Part shown: one piece after another, positions 8,826-16,765 of the stretch
How the letters are laid out: each line of letters begins with the position of its first letter
Position numbering within the stretch: the first letter of the stretch is position 1
NCBI GenBank assembly: GCA_902567785.1
Contig: CACFOR010000007.1
Coordinates: 1 to 34,857 of the forward strand
Length of the DNA: 34,857 nucleotides
Direction: 5' to 3'
DNA from: an uncultured Pelagibacteraceae bacterium
Lineage (GTDB): Bacteria > Pseudomonadota > Alphaproteobacteria > Pelagibacterales > Pelagibacteraceae
Translations under genes and position numbers: made by a program
The notes under the pieces: generated by a model
The model's input: only the letters and a program-made list of their open reading frames with translations
Database searches by the model: none
Told to the model about the DNA's origin: nothing

Positions 8826-9698
8826 ATGAGTTGTAAGGTTTCCTTTATTGGTCTTGGTGTAATGGGTTATCCCATGGCTGGATATATATCAAAAGCTGGA
8901 CATAATGTAACTGTTTTTAACAGAACAAAATCAAAAGCTGAAAAATGGGTAAAAGAATACAAAGGTAAAATCGCAGAAACTCCTGAGGAAGCCGCAAAAG
9001 ATTCAGATTTTATATTTACCTGCGTTGGAAACGACAATGACTTGAAAGAGGTAGCTGCTGGAAAAAAAGGTATTTTTAATACTATAAAAAAAGGATCAAT
9101 TTTTATTGATAACACAACAGCATCAGCTTCTATAGCAAGAGAAATGTATAAAAATTCTAAAAAAAATGGCTTTGGTTTTTTAGATGCTCCTGTTTCTGGT
9201 GGGCAAGCCGGCGCTGAAAAGGGAGCTCTTACTGTTATGGTTGGTGGTGATGAAAAAGATTTTAATAAAGCAAAAAATGTAATTGAATGTTATAGCAAAA
9301 AAGTCCAATTATTAGGACCATCAGGAAGTGGGCAATTAGCTAAAATGGTAAACCAAATATGTATAGCAGGCTTAGTTGAAGGGTTATCAGAGGCAATAAA
9401 TTTTGGATTAAACGCAGGATTAAAAATGGAAGATGTTATAGATGTAATTTCAAAAGGAGCTGCGCAATCATGGCAAATGGAAAACAGATATAAAACAATG
9501 ATTGATGATAAGTTTGATTTTGGTTTTGCTGTTGATTGGATGAGAAAAGATTTAAAAATTGCCATGGATGAGGCAAAAAAAAATAATTCCCCACTGCCTA
9601 TAACTAAAATAGTAGATGGTTATTACGAAGAAATCCAAAAAATGGGCGGTAATAGATGGGATACTTCTAGTTTAATAAGAAGATTTAGAAAAAAATAA
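8826..9698 (+). CDS. 3-hydroxyisobutyrate dehydrogenase family NAD(P)-dependent oxidoreductase
   Basis: A 290-residue beta-hydroxyacid dehydrogenase. The Rossmann motif FIGLGVMG is at 7-14, the substrate-binding DAPVSGGQAG at 120-129, and the catalytic Lys173 lies in GSGQLAKMVNQ. Candidate reactions are oxidation of 3-hydroxyisobutyrate or reduction of tartronate semialdehyde (GarR-like); the sequence does not decide. The ATG at 8826 is preferred to the TTG at 8811 because it places the Rossmann strand four residues from the start, as in relatives, and avoids overlap with the MFS gene. It heads a tightly spaced plus-strand run to 11980. Confidence 0.9.
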   Translation: MSCKVSFIGLGVMGYPMAGYISKAGHNVTVFNRTKSKAEKWVKEYKGKIAETPEEAAKDSDFIFTCVGNDNDLKEVAAGKKGIFNTIKKGSIFIDNTTASASIAREMYKNSKKNGFGFLDAPVSGGQAGAEKGALTVMVGGDEKDFNKAKNVIECYSKKVQLLGPSGSGQLAKMVNQICIAGLVEGLSEAINFGLNAGLKMEDVIDVISKGAAQSWQMENRYKTMIDDKFDFGFAVDWMRKDLKIAMDEAKKNNSPLPITKIVDGYYEEIQKMGGNRWDTSSLIRRFRKK

Positions 9699-10313
9699 GT
9701 GCAAAAAAATAAACCTGATTATTATAACAACTTAGATAAAGTCTATATCAAAATTTGGGAACTTTTAATTAAGGGATTAGAGAATAGAAATGCTCCCTTT
9801 CATATTCCTATTTTTATATGTGGAAACAAAAATAAAGTCGATGGAAGAATAGTTGTTTTAAGAGGTGTAAATGAAAAAGAAAAAAAAATATGGTTTCATA
9901 GTGATATTCGATCTAACAAAATAAAAATTATAAAATCAAATCCTGAATCTGTTTTATTGTTTTATGACAAAGAAGAAAAAATTCAACTAAGAATTTCAGG
10001 TCTTGCTAAAATCAATTACCAAAATGATACAACTCATAATTCTTGGAAAAAAACAGCACACATGAGTCGACAATGTTATTTAGGTGATAAAGCTCCTGGA
10101 AGTACTATTGATATACCTTCTTCAGGATTAACTGAAAATATTGATAATTTAAAATATTCAAAGGAAGAAAGTGAATTTGGTTACAAAAATTTTTGTGTAA
10201 TTGAAACTTTTATAAAATCTGTAGAGTGGTTATATTTAGCTGCTAAAGGACATAGGCGCGCTTATTTTTCTTTAAAAAATAATTCGCTTGAAAAAAAATG
10301 GTTAATTCCTTAA
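9699..10313 (+). CDS. Pyridoxamine 5'-phosphate oxidase-like FMN-binding protein
   Basis: A 204-residue protein with the split-barrel PNPOx-like fold: GRIVVLRGVNEKEKKIWFHSDIRSNKI (barrel strands and phosphate-binding region), then VLLFYDKEEKIQLRISGLA, and a C-terminal SVEWLYLAAKGHRRAYFS resembling the flavin-contacting tail. Such proteins bind FMN or F420 or oxidise pyridoxal vitamers; true PdxH function is not certain. The only plausible start is GTG at 9699, immediately after the TAA of the preceding gene and in the same reading frame, with no clear Shine-Dalgarno. Reinitiation or coupling with the upstream gene is likely. Confidence 0.83.
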   Translation: MQKNKPDYYNNLDKVYIKIWELLIKGLENRNAPFHIPIFICGNKNKVDGRIVVLRGVNEKEKKIWFHSDIRSNKIKIIKSNPESVLLFYDKEEKIQLRISGLAKINYQNDTTHNSWKKTAHMSRQCYLGDKAPGSTIDIPSSGLTENIDNLKYSKEESEFGYKNFCVIETFIKSVEWLYLAAKGHRRAYFSLKNNSLEKKWLIP

Positions 10314-10328
10314 GTAATAGATATTAAT

Positions 10329-10883
10329 ATGGCGCTTACAAAAACACCTGTTTGTAATTTTGGGGAAAAAGCAAAAGATTTCAATTTAAAATCTACTGAA
10401 AATAAAAAAATATCATTAAAAGATATCAAGGGTACAAATGGCACTTTAATCATGTTTATTTGCAATCACTGCCCATATGTTAAAGCTATAATCAAAGAGC
10501 TTGTTAATGATGTAAGAGTTTTAGAAAGTTTAGGAATCAAATCAGTTGGTATAATGTCTAATGATGTGAAGAACTACCCAGACGATTCCTTTGAAAATAT
10601 GATTTCTTTTTCTAAATCACATAATTTTACTTTTCCTTATTTAATTGATGAAACGCAAAATATAGCAAAGCAATATGGTGCTGTTTGCACTCCTGACTTT
10701 TTTGGATACAACAAAAACCTAGAACTTCAATACCGAGGAAGAATTCGAGAATTAAAAGATTTAAAACCGGTCACTAAGGGCGACAGTGATTTAAAAATTG
10801 CTATGAAGATGATAGCAGAAACAGGTAATGGTCCTAAAAATCAGATACCTAGTATGGGCTGCAATATAAAGTGGTTTAAATAA
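10329..10883 (+). CDS. Thioredoxin-fold (AhpC/TSA-like) protein
   Basis: A 184-residue redoxin-like protein with no signal peptide, so probably cytoplasmic. It has a peroxiredoxin-type N-terminus (NFGEKAKDFNLKSTENKKISL), an active-site Cys45-x-x-Cys48 (FICNHCPYVKA), and a later CTPDFFGY holding the cis-Pro region. The family is widespread and is annotated as thioredoxin family or redoxin-domain protein; substrates are unknown. It lies 15 bp after the PNPOx-like gene, and its stop overlaps the next ATG by one base (TAATG), which suggests a single transcript. Confidence 0.87.
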   Translation: MALTKTPVCNFGEKAKDFNLKSTENKKISLKDIKGTNGTLIMFICNHCPYVKAIIKELVNDVRVLESLGIKSVGIMSNDVKNYPDDSFENMISFSKSHNFTFPYLIDETQNIAKQYGAVCTPDFFGYNKNLELQYRGRIRELKDLKPVTKGDSDLKIAMKMIAETGNGPKNQIPSMGCNIKWFK

Positions 10884-11980
10884 TGTTTCTAATGGTAACA
10901 AGAAACTATCCTCCAGATGTGGGGGGAATGCAAATGCTAATGGGTGGCTTGTCTGAAAGTTTATTAAATCATGGTCCAGTAAAAGTATTTACTTATGAAC
11001 ATCATGACTCTCAAATTTATGACAAAAAAACATCAATTAGTATTGAAAGAGTAAAAGGAATTAAACTTTTTAGAAAATATAGAAAGGCCAACTTAATTAA
11101 TAATTTTATTAATGCAAATCCAAATATCAGAGCATTATTGGCAGATCACTGGAAAAGCTTAGAATTAATAAAAACTGAAAACTTAAAAAAAATTAAAACA
11201 TTTTGTTTGCTCCACTCAAAAGAAATTAATCATGAAGTAGGATCAATACTAAACAAAAGAGTAATTAAAAGTACAAATAACGCAGATTATATTATCGCAA
11301 ATTCAAATTTTACAAAAGAATTGGCAATTAAAATAGGAATAAATCCAAAAAAAATTAGTGTAATTTTTCCGGGTATAACAAAACCTATTCAAGTAGAAAA
11401 CATTGATAAAATAAAAGCAGAAAAAGTTTTTGGAGATTCTTTTCCAAAAATAATTACTGTTTCAAGACTCGATAAAAGAAAAGGTCATGATAAAATTCTT
11501 ATGTCAATAAAAAACTTAAAAACAAAATTTCCAAAAATTAAATATGTATCTGTAGGTTTTGGTAAAGAAGAAAACAATTTGTTAAAACTTATTAAAGAAT
11601 TAAAACTTGAAAAAGAAGTAATTTTTTTAAAAAATATTGATTTTAATTTTAAAGTTGCGCTAGTTTCTGAATCAAATTTATATCTTATGCCTTCCAGAAT
11701 AGAAAAAAAATCCGTTGAAGGATTTGGAATTTCTTTTATAGAGGCAGCTTCTTATGGGATAGGATCTATAGGAGGTAAAGATGGTGGTGCCTCTGATGCA
11801 ATAAAACATAAACAAACAGGTTTAATTTGTGATGGAAATGATCTTAGCTCGATATATGAATCGATATTAAAATTCTTTGAAAACGAAAATTTTCTTGAAT
11901 ATGGAAAAAATGCTAAAGAATTTTCTAAAAATTTTTACTGGGATAAAATTGTTAAAAATTATCTTAAATTAATCAATTAA
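10883..11980 (+). CDS. Glycosyltransferase family 4
   Basis: A 365-residue GT-B glycosyltransferase. The N-terminal domain begins VTRNYPPDVGGMQMLMGGLSE, the usual GT4 acceptor-side loop. The C-terminal donor domain starts at KIITVSRLDKRKGHD and contains the E-x7-E motif (EGFGISFIE) followed by GKDGGASDAIKHKQTGLIC for nucleotide-sugar binding. It probably adds a sugar to a cell-envelope glycan or lipid. The 1-nt overlap with the thioredoxin-fold gene implies coupling. The 3' end overlaps the convergent GT9 gene by 12 nt. Confidence 0.92.
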   Translation: MFLMVTRNYPPDVGGMQMLMGGLSESLLNHGPVKVFTYEHHDSQIYDKKTSISIERVKGIKLFRKYRKANLINNFINANPNIRALLADHWKSLELIKTENLKKIKTFCLLHSKEINHEVGSILNKRVIKSTNNADYIIANSNFTKELAIKIGINPKKISVIFPGITKPIQVENIDKIKAEKVFGDSFPKIITVSRLDKRKGHDKILMSIKNLKTKFPKIKYVSVGFGKEENNLLKLIKELKLEKEVIFLKNIDFNFKVALVSESNLYLMPSRIEKKSVEGFGISFIEAASYGIGSIGGKDGGASDAIKHKQTGLICDGNDLSSIYESILKFFENENFLEYGKNAKEFSKNFYWDKIVKNYLKLIN

Positions 11981-12907
11981 TTCTATTTCATCCTTTATTT
12001 GAAAATATAATTTCTCTGCTGTAAGATTTTTTAAATCATTTGAAATTATAGCTCTAAATTTTTTTGTTTCTATTGAAACTTTTGTAGGTGTAGTATGATG
12101 TCCAAAGATCACCACACCTTTTTTTCCAAGATGCGCACTAATATGTGCCGGGCCAGTGTCGTTAGCTATAACATAACTGGATTTATCAATTAAACCTGAC
12201 AATTCCATAATATTGAGTGGCATCCCTTCATTGGTTATTGAAACAGCATTAATATTTTTTGCTTCTTCAATTTCATTGGGTCCCGGAGCTATTGCAATTT
12301 CAATATCAGAATATTTTGTTTTTATAATGCCTATTAAATTATTAAAATAAGGCCACTTTTTGTGCTTAAGATCAGGTGAACAAAATGGAAAAAGTAAAAT
12401 AAATTTTTTCCCAAAATATTTATTAACTATTTTATCAACATTAGTTTTTGCCCAAGAAAAATCTGGGTTTAAAGTGTAGTTAGTTTTAACTTCTGATTTT
12501 TGCATCTGAATCTTAAACCTCTCTAGAACTGATTCATTATCGAAATCTTCTTTTCTTTCACCTTTTTTTAATATTGTTTCTGTACTACTCCAATTGGAGA
12601 TTTTAAGTAAAAACTTTCTGTAAAATGAAGTTCTTGAAGAATTTTGCAGATCATAAACTTTAACAAAATTATATTTATTTAATAATTTTTTTAATTTAAT
12701 TAAATATAAAATGTTCCATCTCGGGAGTCTTTTATCTATTAAAACAACATCCACGTATGGACACCCACTTAGTAGTTCAACATACTGAAAAGTGGTCAAC
12801 ATGAAGATTTTCTGATCTTTGTGAGATTCTCTTATATCTCTCAGTACACCACTTATTTGAGAAATATCACCTAAAGAACCATGTTTTATAATCAAAATAT
12901 TTGACAT
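11969..12907 (-). CDS. Glycosyltransferase family 9 (heptosyltransferase-like)
   Basis: A 312-residue ADP-heptose:LPS heptosyltransferase-like protein. The N-terminus ILIIKHGSLGDISQISGVLRDIRE is the GT9 signature; the C-terminal domain has LLFPFCSPDLKHKKWP, AIAPGPNE and VIANDTGPAHISAHLGKKGVVIFG, which carries the conserved D-x-GPAH motif. It likely builds the lipopolysaccharide core or a related glycan, but the donor is unproven. It diverges from a DUF6165 gene across only 37 bp, which must hold both start regions. Confidence 0.9.
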   Translation of the reverse strand: MSNILIIKHGSLGDISQISGVLRDIRESHKDQKIFMLTTFQYVELLSGCPYVDVVLIDKRLPRWNILYLIKLKKLLNKYNFVKVYDLQNSSRTSFYRKFLLKISNWSSTETILKKGERKEDFDNESVLERFKIQMQKSEVKTNYTLNPDFSWAKTNVDKIVNKYFGKKFILLFPFCSPDLKHKKWPYFNNLIGIIKTKYSDIEIAIAPGPNEIEEAKNINAVSITNEGMPLNIMELSGLIDKSSYVIANDTGPAHISAHLGKKGVVIFGHHTTPTKVSIETKKFRAIISNDLKNLTAEKLYFQIKDEIELID

Positions 12908-12944
12908 AAGTTAATTAAATTTAGTAAATCAATTTAGCACACAA

Positions 12945-13346
12945 ATGGATAACAAATCTAAAAAAATAGTAACACAAATATCAGCTGGTGAATTGTTAGA
13001 TAAAATAAGCATTTTAGAAATTAAATTAGATAAAATTAAAAATAAAGCCAGTTTAGAAGAAATTAATAAAGAATATAAATTGTTAAAAGAAGTCGAAAAT
13101 TCAAATATAGAAGTAACGGAAGAAATTAAAAAACTTTATGAAGAAATAAGAAAGGTAAATCTTGCTCTTTGGGATATTGAAGATAAAATTAGAATTTGTG
13201 AAAAAGATAAAGATTTTGGTAAAAAATTTATAGAACTAGCTCGTGCTGTATATTCCACTAACGATAAAAGATCTGAAATTAAGTCTAAAATTAATGAAAC
13301 GTTAGGTTCAAATATTAAAGAAATAAAGCAATACGTCGACTATTAG
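12945..13346 (+). CDS. DUF6165 family protein (copy 1)
   Basis: A 133-residue, charged, mostly helical cytoplasmic protein with no signal or membrane segment. Recognisable parts are SAGELLDKISILEIKLDKI at the N-terminus, a central NLALWDIEDKIR, and a C-terminal ARAVYSTNDKRSEIKSKIN...SNIKEIKQY. I recognise it as DUF6165, which has no known function. A clear paralog lies at 30707-31087, and both copies have a GT9-like gene nearby. The 3' end overlaps the convergent permease gene by 4 nt. Confidence 0.8.
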   Translation: MDNKSKKIVTQISAGELLDKISILEIKLDKIKNKASLEEINKEYKLLKEVENSNIEVTEEIKKLYEEIRKVNLALWDIEDKIRICEKDKDFGKKFIELARAVYSTNDKRSEIKSKINETLGSNIKEIKQYVDY

Positions 13347-14017
13347 CTGTAGTTGTATTTTTTTTCCAAAAATTTAATAAAGTTATGAATTATAAAAGTC
13401 ATTATTAAATATATACTTCCCGCTACAATAAATACTTCCACAGGCCTAAAAGTTGTAGATATAATATGTTTAGCTACTCCTGTAAGATCAAGCAAAGTAA
13501 CAGTGCTAGCCAAAGAAGTGCCTTTTAACATCAGTATCATTTCATTTCCATAAGCAGGCAAAGATTGTCTAATAGCTATAGGCAGTTTGATTTTAAAGAA
13601 AGTATTTATTTTACTTAAACCAAGTCCTTCAGCAGCTTCCACAATTCCTTTATTAACAGTTTCAAAAGCTGATCTAAATATTTCCGATGAGTAAGCTCCG
13701 GTGTTTAAGGTAAACGCTATGATTGCACATGAATAAGGTTCTTTTAGTACTATCCAAAGAAAAGATTCTCTTATCCATTCAACCTGACCTAGGCCAAAGT
13801 AAATTATAAAAATTTGAACTAATAATGGAGTTCCTCTTAAAATGTAAGAATAATAGTACGATATATAATAAAGAATTTTATTACCACTTGTTCTTAGTAT
13901 AGCAAAAAAAACACCAACGAAAATACCAAAAAAGAGTGATAATAGAGTTAATTGAATAGTTATTTTTGTTGCCTGCAATAACCTTGGTAAATGTTCTAAC
14001 ATAAAATCTAAATCCAT
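13343..14017 (-). CDS. Amino acid ABC transporter permease (HisM-like)
   Basis: A 224-residue inner-membrane permease of the polar amino acid uptake family, with about five hydrophobic segments. The coupling EAA loop reads GIVEAAEGLGLSKINTFFKIKLPIAIRQSLP. The N-terminal part LLQATKITIQLTLLSLFFGI is typical of HisM/ArtM. The start at 14017 directly follows the stop of the sister permease (TAA-ATG with no gap) and has AAGGGG upstream on the minus strand. It is the third gene after the binding protein; no ATPase gene follows, since the downstream gene is convergent. Confidence 0.93.
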   Translation of the reverse strand: MDLDFMLEHLPRLLQATKITIQLTLLSLFFGIFVGVFFAILRTSGNKILYYISYYYSYILRGTPLLVQIFIIYFGLGQVEWIRESFLWIVLKEPYSCAIIAFTLNTGAYSSEIFRSAFETVNKGIVEAAEGLGLSKINTFFKIKLPIAIRQSLPAYGNEMILMLKGTSLASTVTLLDLTGVAKHIISTTFRPVEVFIVAGSIYLIMTFIIHNFIKFLEKKYNYS

Positions 14018-14710
14018 TTAATACCCCTTGCTATAATTTTTTTCTAATCTGTTAAACATTTTCATACTGAGAAAAGTTAGAAATAAATATAAAACCGCAG
14101 CAAAAGAATAAAAAAATAAAGGATCTCTTGTATAGCCTGCCGCTATATAAGATTGTCTCATAATTTCTACTAACCCTGTAACCGAAATCAAAGAAGTATC
14201 TTTTAGCGTTATTTGCCAAACATTGCTTATGTTTGGCAATGCTAATCTCAACATTTGAGGAATTATTATTTTGTAATAGTAAATTTTCTTTTTAAATCCT
14301 AAAACTTCCGAAGCTTCAAATTGTCCTTTGTCAATAGATTGTACTGCCCCTCTAAATACTTCAGTCGAATACGCTCCTGATATTATTCCTATTGAAATAG
14401 CTCCTGTTAAAAAGGCATTAACTTCAATATATCCATCGTAACCAAATATTTTGGCTACATACATCACTGCTCCACTTCCGCCAAAAAAAAATAAATATAT
14501 TACCAAAAGTTCAGGAACACCTCTAAAAACAGTTGTGTAAAAACTTCCAATTAAATTTAATATTTTATTTTTAGATAATTTAAATGACGCAAAAATTGCG
14601 GCTAAGAAAAAACCAATAAATATAGCTGCTAATGCAACTGCTATGGTCATGAGAGTCGCAAAAAAGAGCTCGTCTCCCCAACCTGTATCACCGTAAGTTA
14701 AAAGTCCCAT
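14018..14710 (-). CDS. Amino acid ABC transporter permease (HisQ-like)
   Basis: A 230-residue permease, sister of the HisM-like protein, expected to form the heterodimeric membrane channel. The EAA loop is GQFEASEVLGFKKKIYYYKIIIPQMLRLALPN; the upstream FRGVPELLVIYLFFFG and YSTEVFRGAVQS are typical of HisQ/ArtQ. The start codon at 14710 lies three bases after the base of a 14-bp hairpin (14714-14748) and has no free Shine-Dalgarno, so its translation may depend on that structure or on coupling to the binding-protein gene. Confidence 0.93.
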   Translation of the reverse strand: MGLLTYGDTGWGDELFFATLMTIAVALAAIFIGFFLAAIFASFKLSKNKILNLIGSFYTTVFRGVPELLVIYLFFFGGSGAVMYVAKIFGYDGYIEVNAFLTGAISIGIISGAYSTEVFRGAVQSIDKGQFEASEVLGFKKKIYYYKIIIPQMLRLALPNISNVWQITLKDTSLISVTGLVEIMRQSYIAAGYTRDPLFFYSFAAVLYLFLTFLSMKMFNRLEKNYSKGY

Positions 14711-14713
14711 AGA

Positions 14714-14748
14714 TTTTAAGGCGATAGAATAAAACTATCGCCTTAAAA
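14714..14748 (-). promoter_or_regulatory. Intercistronic hairpin between binding protein and permease genes
   Basis: The arms at 14714-14727 and 14735-14748 are perfectly complementary over 14 bp (core AAGGCGATAG / CTATCGCCTT) with a 7-nt loop. It is the most GC-rich stem seen in the window's intergenic DNA. On the minus-strand transcript it follows the binding-protein stop by 8 nt and ends 3 nt before the permease ATG. The A4/U4 flanks also make it look like a bidirectional terminator. By analogy with hisJ-hisQ-type operons it probably blocks 3' exonucleases or attenuates, keeping the binding protein in excess. Confidence 0.75.
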
Positions 14749-14756
14749 ATAAATTA

Positions 14757-15587
14757 TTACATTGAAGCGTCAAAGCCAAACCACTTGATGGCTAATTCGC
14801 TAATTTTTCCATTTTTTCTTGCAGTATTAATGGCTTTGTTAAATCTTTTTAAAAGATCAGTATCGTCTTTTCTAATACCTACACCAACACCATTACCAAA
14901 TGCTCCACCAGAAAAAGTTGGTCCAACAAGAACAACTGGTTTTCCAGATTTTTCAGCATAGTCAGTAAAAGCTACTGCAGCAGCTAGTGCTGCATCTATT
15001 CGTCCTGCAGCCAAATCTAAATTCACTTCATCTTGAGTTTTGTAAGTTCTAATTTTTACATCACCTACATCTCCGGACTCTAGAAAGTTTTGGTGAATAG
15101 TTGCTGTTTGAACTCCAATAGTTTTTCCAGCAAGTGCAGCTGTTAAAGTTTTTAGTGCTTTCTTAACATCTCCACCTCCTGTAGATAAGTTTATAGCCTT
15201 AGGAGTATCCATTCCTTCTAGACTTGAACCTTTCATTACTGCTAATGAAGCAACTTCGTCTGCATAACCTTGAGAGAAATTAATTGTTTTCATTCTCTCA
15301 TCTGTAATTGACATTCCAGCCATGATCGCATCATACTTTCTCATGATTAGTCCAGGAATCATTCCATCCCAATCTTGTTCAACAATCGTGCAATCAGCTT
15401 GCATGTAAATACAGAGAAAATTAGCAAGCTCAACTTCGAACCCAATTAATTTTCCAGATTCATCTTTTGCATTCCAAGGTGGGTAAGCACCTTCTGTTCC
15501 TATTCTTATACTATCCGCTTGCGCGCTTGAAAAAAATATCATTAACGCAGCTATAGAAGATAGGAAAAATTTAAATATGTTTTTCAT
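14757..15587 (-). CDS. Periplasmic amino acid-binding protein (HisJ/LAO/ArgT-like)
   Basis: A 276-residue exported solute-binding protein with a signal peptide (MKNIFKFFLSSIAALMIFFSS, cleavage likely after AQA at ~24). Aligned by eye with LAO-binding protein it keeps RIGTEGAYPPW, the paired Cys of FLCIYMQADC that form a disulfide in LAO, SITDER with the ligand-carboxylate Ser/Arg, the amino-group Asp in AGRIDAAL, and GVGIRKDDTDL. This supports an L-amino acid ligand, perhaps basic. There is a short insert rich in Gly, Asp and Lys around residue 135. AAAGGGGG at 15591-15598 is a strong Shine-Dalgarno. It heads the transporter genes. Confidence 0.92.
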   Translation of the reverse strand: MKNIFKFFLSSIAALMIFFSSAQADSIRIGTEGAYPPWNAKDESGKLIGFEVELANFLCIYMQADCTIVEQDWDGMIPGLIMRKYDAIMAGMSITDERMKTINFSQGYADEVASLAVMKGSSLEGMDTPKAINLSTGGGDVKKALKTLTAALAGKTIGVQTATIHQNFLESGDVGDVKIRTYKTQDEVNLDLAAGRIDAALAAAVAFTDYAEKSGKPVVLVGPTFSGGAFGNGVGVGIRKDDTDLLKRFNKAINTARKNGKISELAIKWFGFDASM

Positions 15588-15590
15588 ATT

Positions 15591-15611
15591 CCCCCTTTAT
15601 AAATAATTATA
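15591..15611 (-). promoter_or_regulatory. Shine-Dalgarno and candidate -10 for the binding-protein gene
   Basis: Reading the minus strand, TATAAT occurs at 15611-15606 (within TATTATAAT) and AAAGGGGG at 15598-15591, three bases before the ATG. No good -35 is visible. If the -10 is real, the leader is only about a dozen nucleotides and the gene is expressed separately from speDE upstream. The Shine-Dalgarno is clear; the promoter call is tentative. Confidence 0.45.
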
Positions 15612-15671
15612 ATAGTAGGGTTAAAAAAAAGATTATTCCAGAAAAATTAATACGTGAAATAGTTGAATTAT

Positions 15672-16715
15672 TTAAGAATTCATTATGGAAGAGGCAAAAT
15701 TCCAACGACAATCAAAGCTTGGTATTACTACTTCGTCCAATTTAGAGTTACCAAAGTTATCTGAAAGGACTTTTAACCAATTATTAACCTGCTTAGGCTT
15801 TTTGGATAAAGTTCCTACTTGAGCAGTTATAACTCCTCCTGGCTTAAGTATTCTTTTTAAACTTTTCATATTTTTTGCAGCTAAATCTATGCAAAACTGA
15901 TCGTCATTGAGGTCAACAAAAATTTTATCATACTTTGAATCTTTAACTTTTTTAATACTTTCAAAAGCATCGCCCCAATATGTTTTAACATTATTATTTG
16001 CTTTTACATCTCCAGAAATTTTTGGAAGATGTTTTTGACAAACTTTTACTACTTCAGGATCTAGTTCGTACCAATCAATTAGATCGAAACCTTTTGACAA
16101 ACATTCTCTAGCAACTCCTCCATCCCCTCCACCAATTATTGCTGCGCTTGAATTTTCTTTAGATAAACTAAGTGCTGAATTAACAAATTGTCCGCTATAT
16201 TTTTTTTCATCTTTTTCAGCAACCTGTAATTCACTATCTATAAATAAAGCGTTACCAAATTCTTCTAGTTTCATTATTTCAATATGCTGACCTACCTTTG
16301 ATACAAAATTTTCTAATACATCGTTAACAATATAATATTTTTGGTGGCCTGGTGAACTGTATATATCTTCGTACAAACCTTTATTGCTTCTATCAAAATT
16401 TCTAACTACTGCTCTCTCATGCTTAATTTCATTTTTTAATATATCTAAAGCTGCTGTTGGTGAAATCTTTCCACAAGTAAAAAAGTCAAAACTAATTATT
16501 CCTCTTTCTGGAAAAGTATGAAAACTCATGTGGCTTTCAGCTAAAAGAGCGACGCATGTATATCCTTGGGGTTTAAATACTTTTTCAGAGATATTAAGAA
16601 CCTCGATTTTGGCCTTTTTTGCTATTTTATATATAACTTTATTGTAAAATTCAGGAGTATACTCTCTTTTTACCCCTAAAAAATCTATTGTTACGTGTTC
16701 TCCAACTTTTTTCAT
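15672..16715 (-). CDS. Bifunctional S-adenosylmethionine decarboxylase / spermidine synthase fusion
   Basis: This 347-residue protein joins two polyamine enzymes. Residues ~1-105 are a class 1B AdoMet decarboxylase: LLAESHMSFHTFPE with the autocleavage/pyruvoyl-forming Ser61 and FFTCG with catalytic Cys81. Residues ~120-347 are an aminopropyltransferase: IIGGGDGGVARE (193-204), YELDPEV with the acidic SAM-binding residues, WGDAFE, and FVDLNDD (266-272), where relatives usually have DxTDP. The fusion would make decarboxylated AdoMet and transfer its aminopropyl group to putrescine, releasing methylthioadenosine. Such fusions are described from Pelagibacter and Delftia. The binding-protein gene follows 84 bp downstream on the same strand. 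Confidence 0.93.
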   Translation of the reverse strand: MKKVGEHVTIDFLGVKREYTPEFYNKVIYKIAKKAKIEVLNISEKVFKPQGYTCVALLAESHMSFHTFPERGIISFDFFTCGKISPTAALDILKNEIKHERAVVRNFDRSNKGLYEDIYSSPGHQKYYIVNDVLENFVSKVGQHIEIMKLEEFGNALFIDSELQVAEKDEKKYSGQFVNSALSLSKENSSAAIIGGGDGGVARECLSKGFDLIDWYELDPEVVKVCQKHLPKISGDVKANNNVKTYWGDAFESIKKVKDSKYDKIFVDLNDDQFCIDLAAKNMKSLKRILKPGGVITAQVGTLSKKPKQVNNWLKVLSDNFGNSKLDEVVIPSFDCRWNFASSIMNS

Positions 16716-16765
16716 TTTTTTAACGACTCTCTACATTTTTTTTAACTTGTTATTTTATTTTTTAC

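Noticed and set aside
8867-9565. Minus-strand frames inside the hydroxyisobutyrate dehydrogenase-like gene
   Set aside because: Shadows of a gene with intact Rossmann and catalytic motifs.
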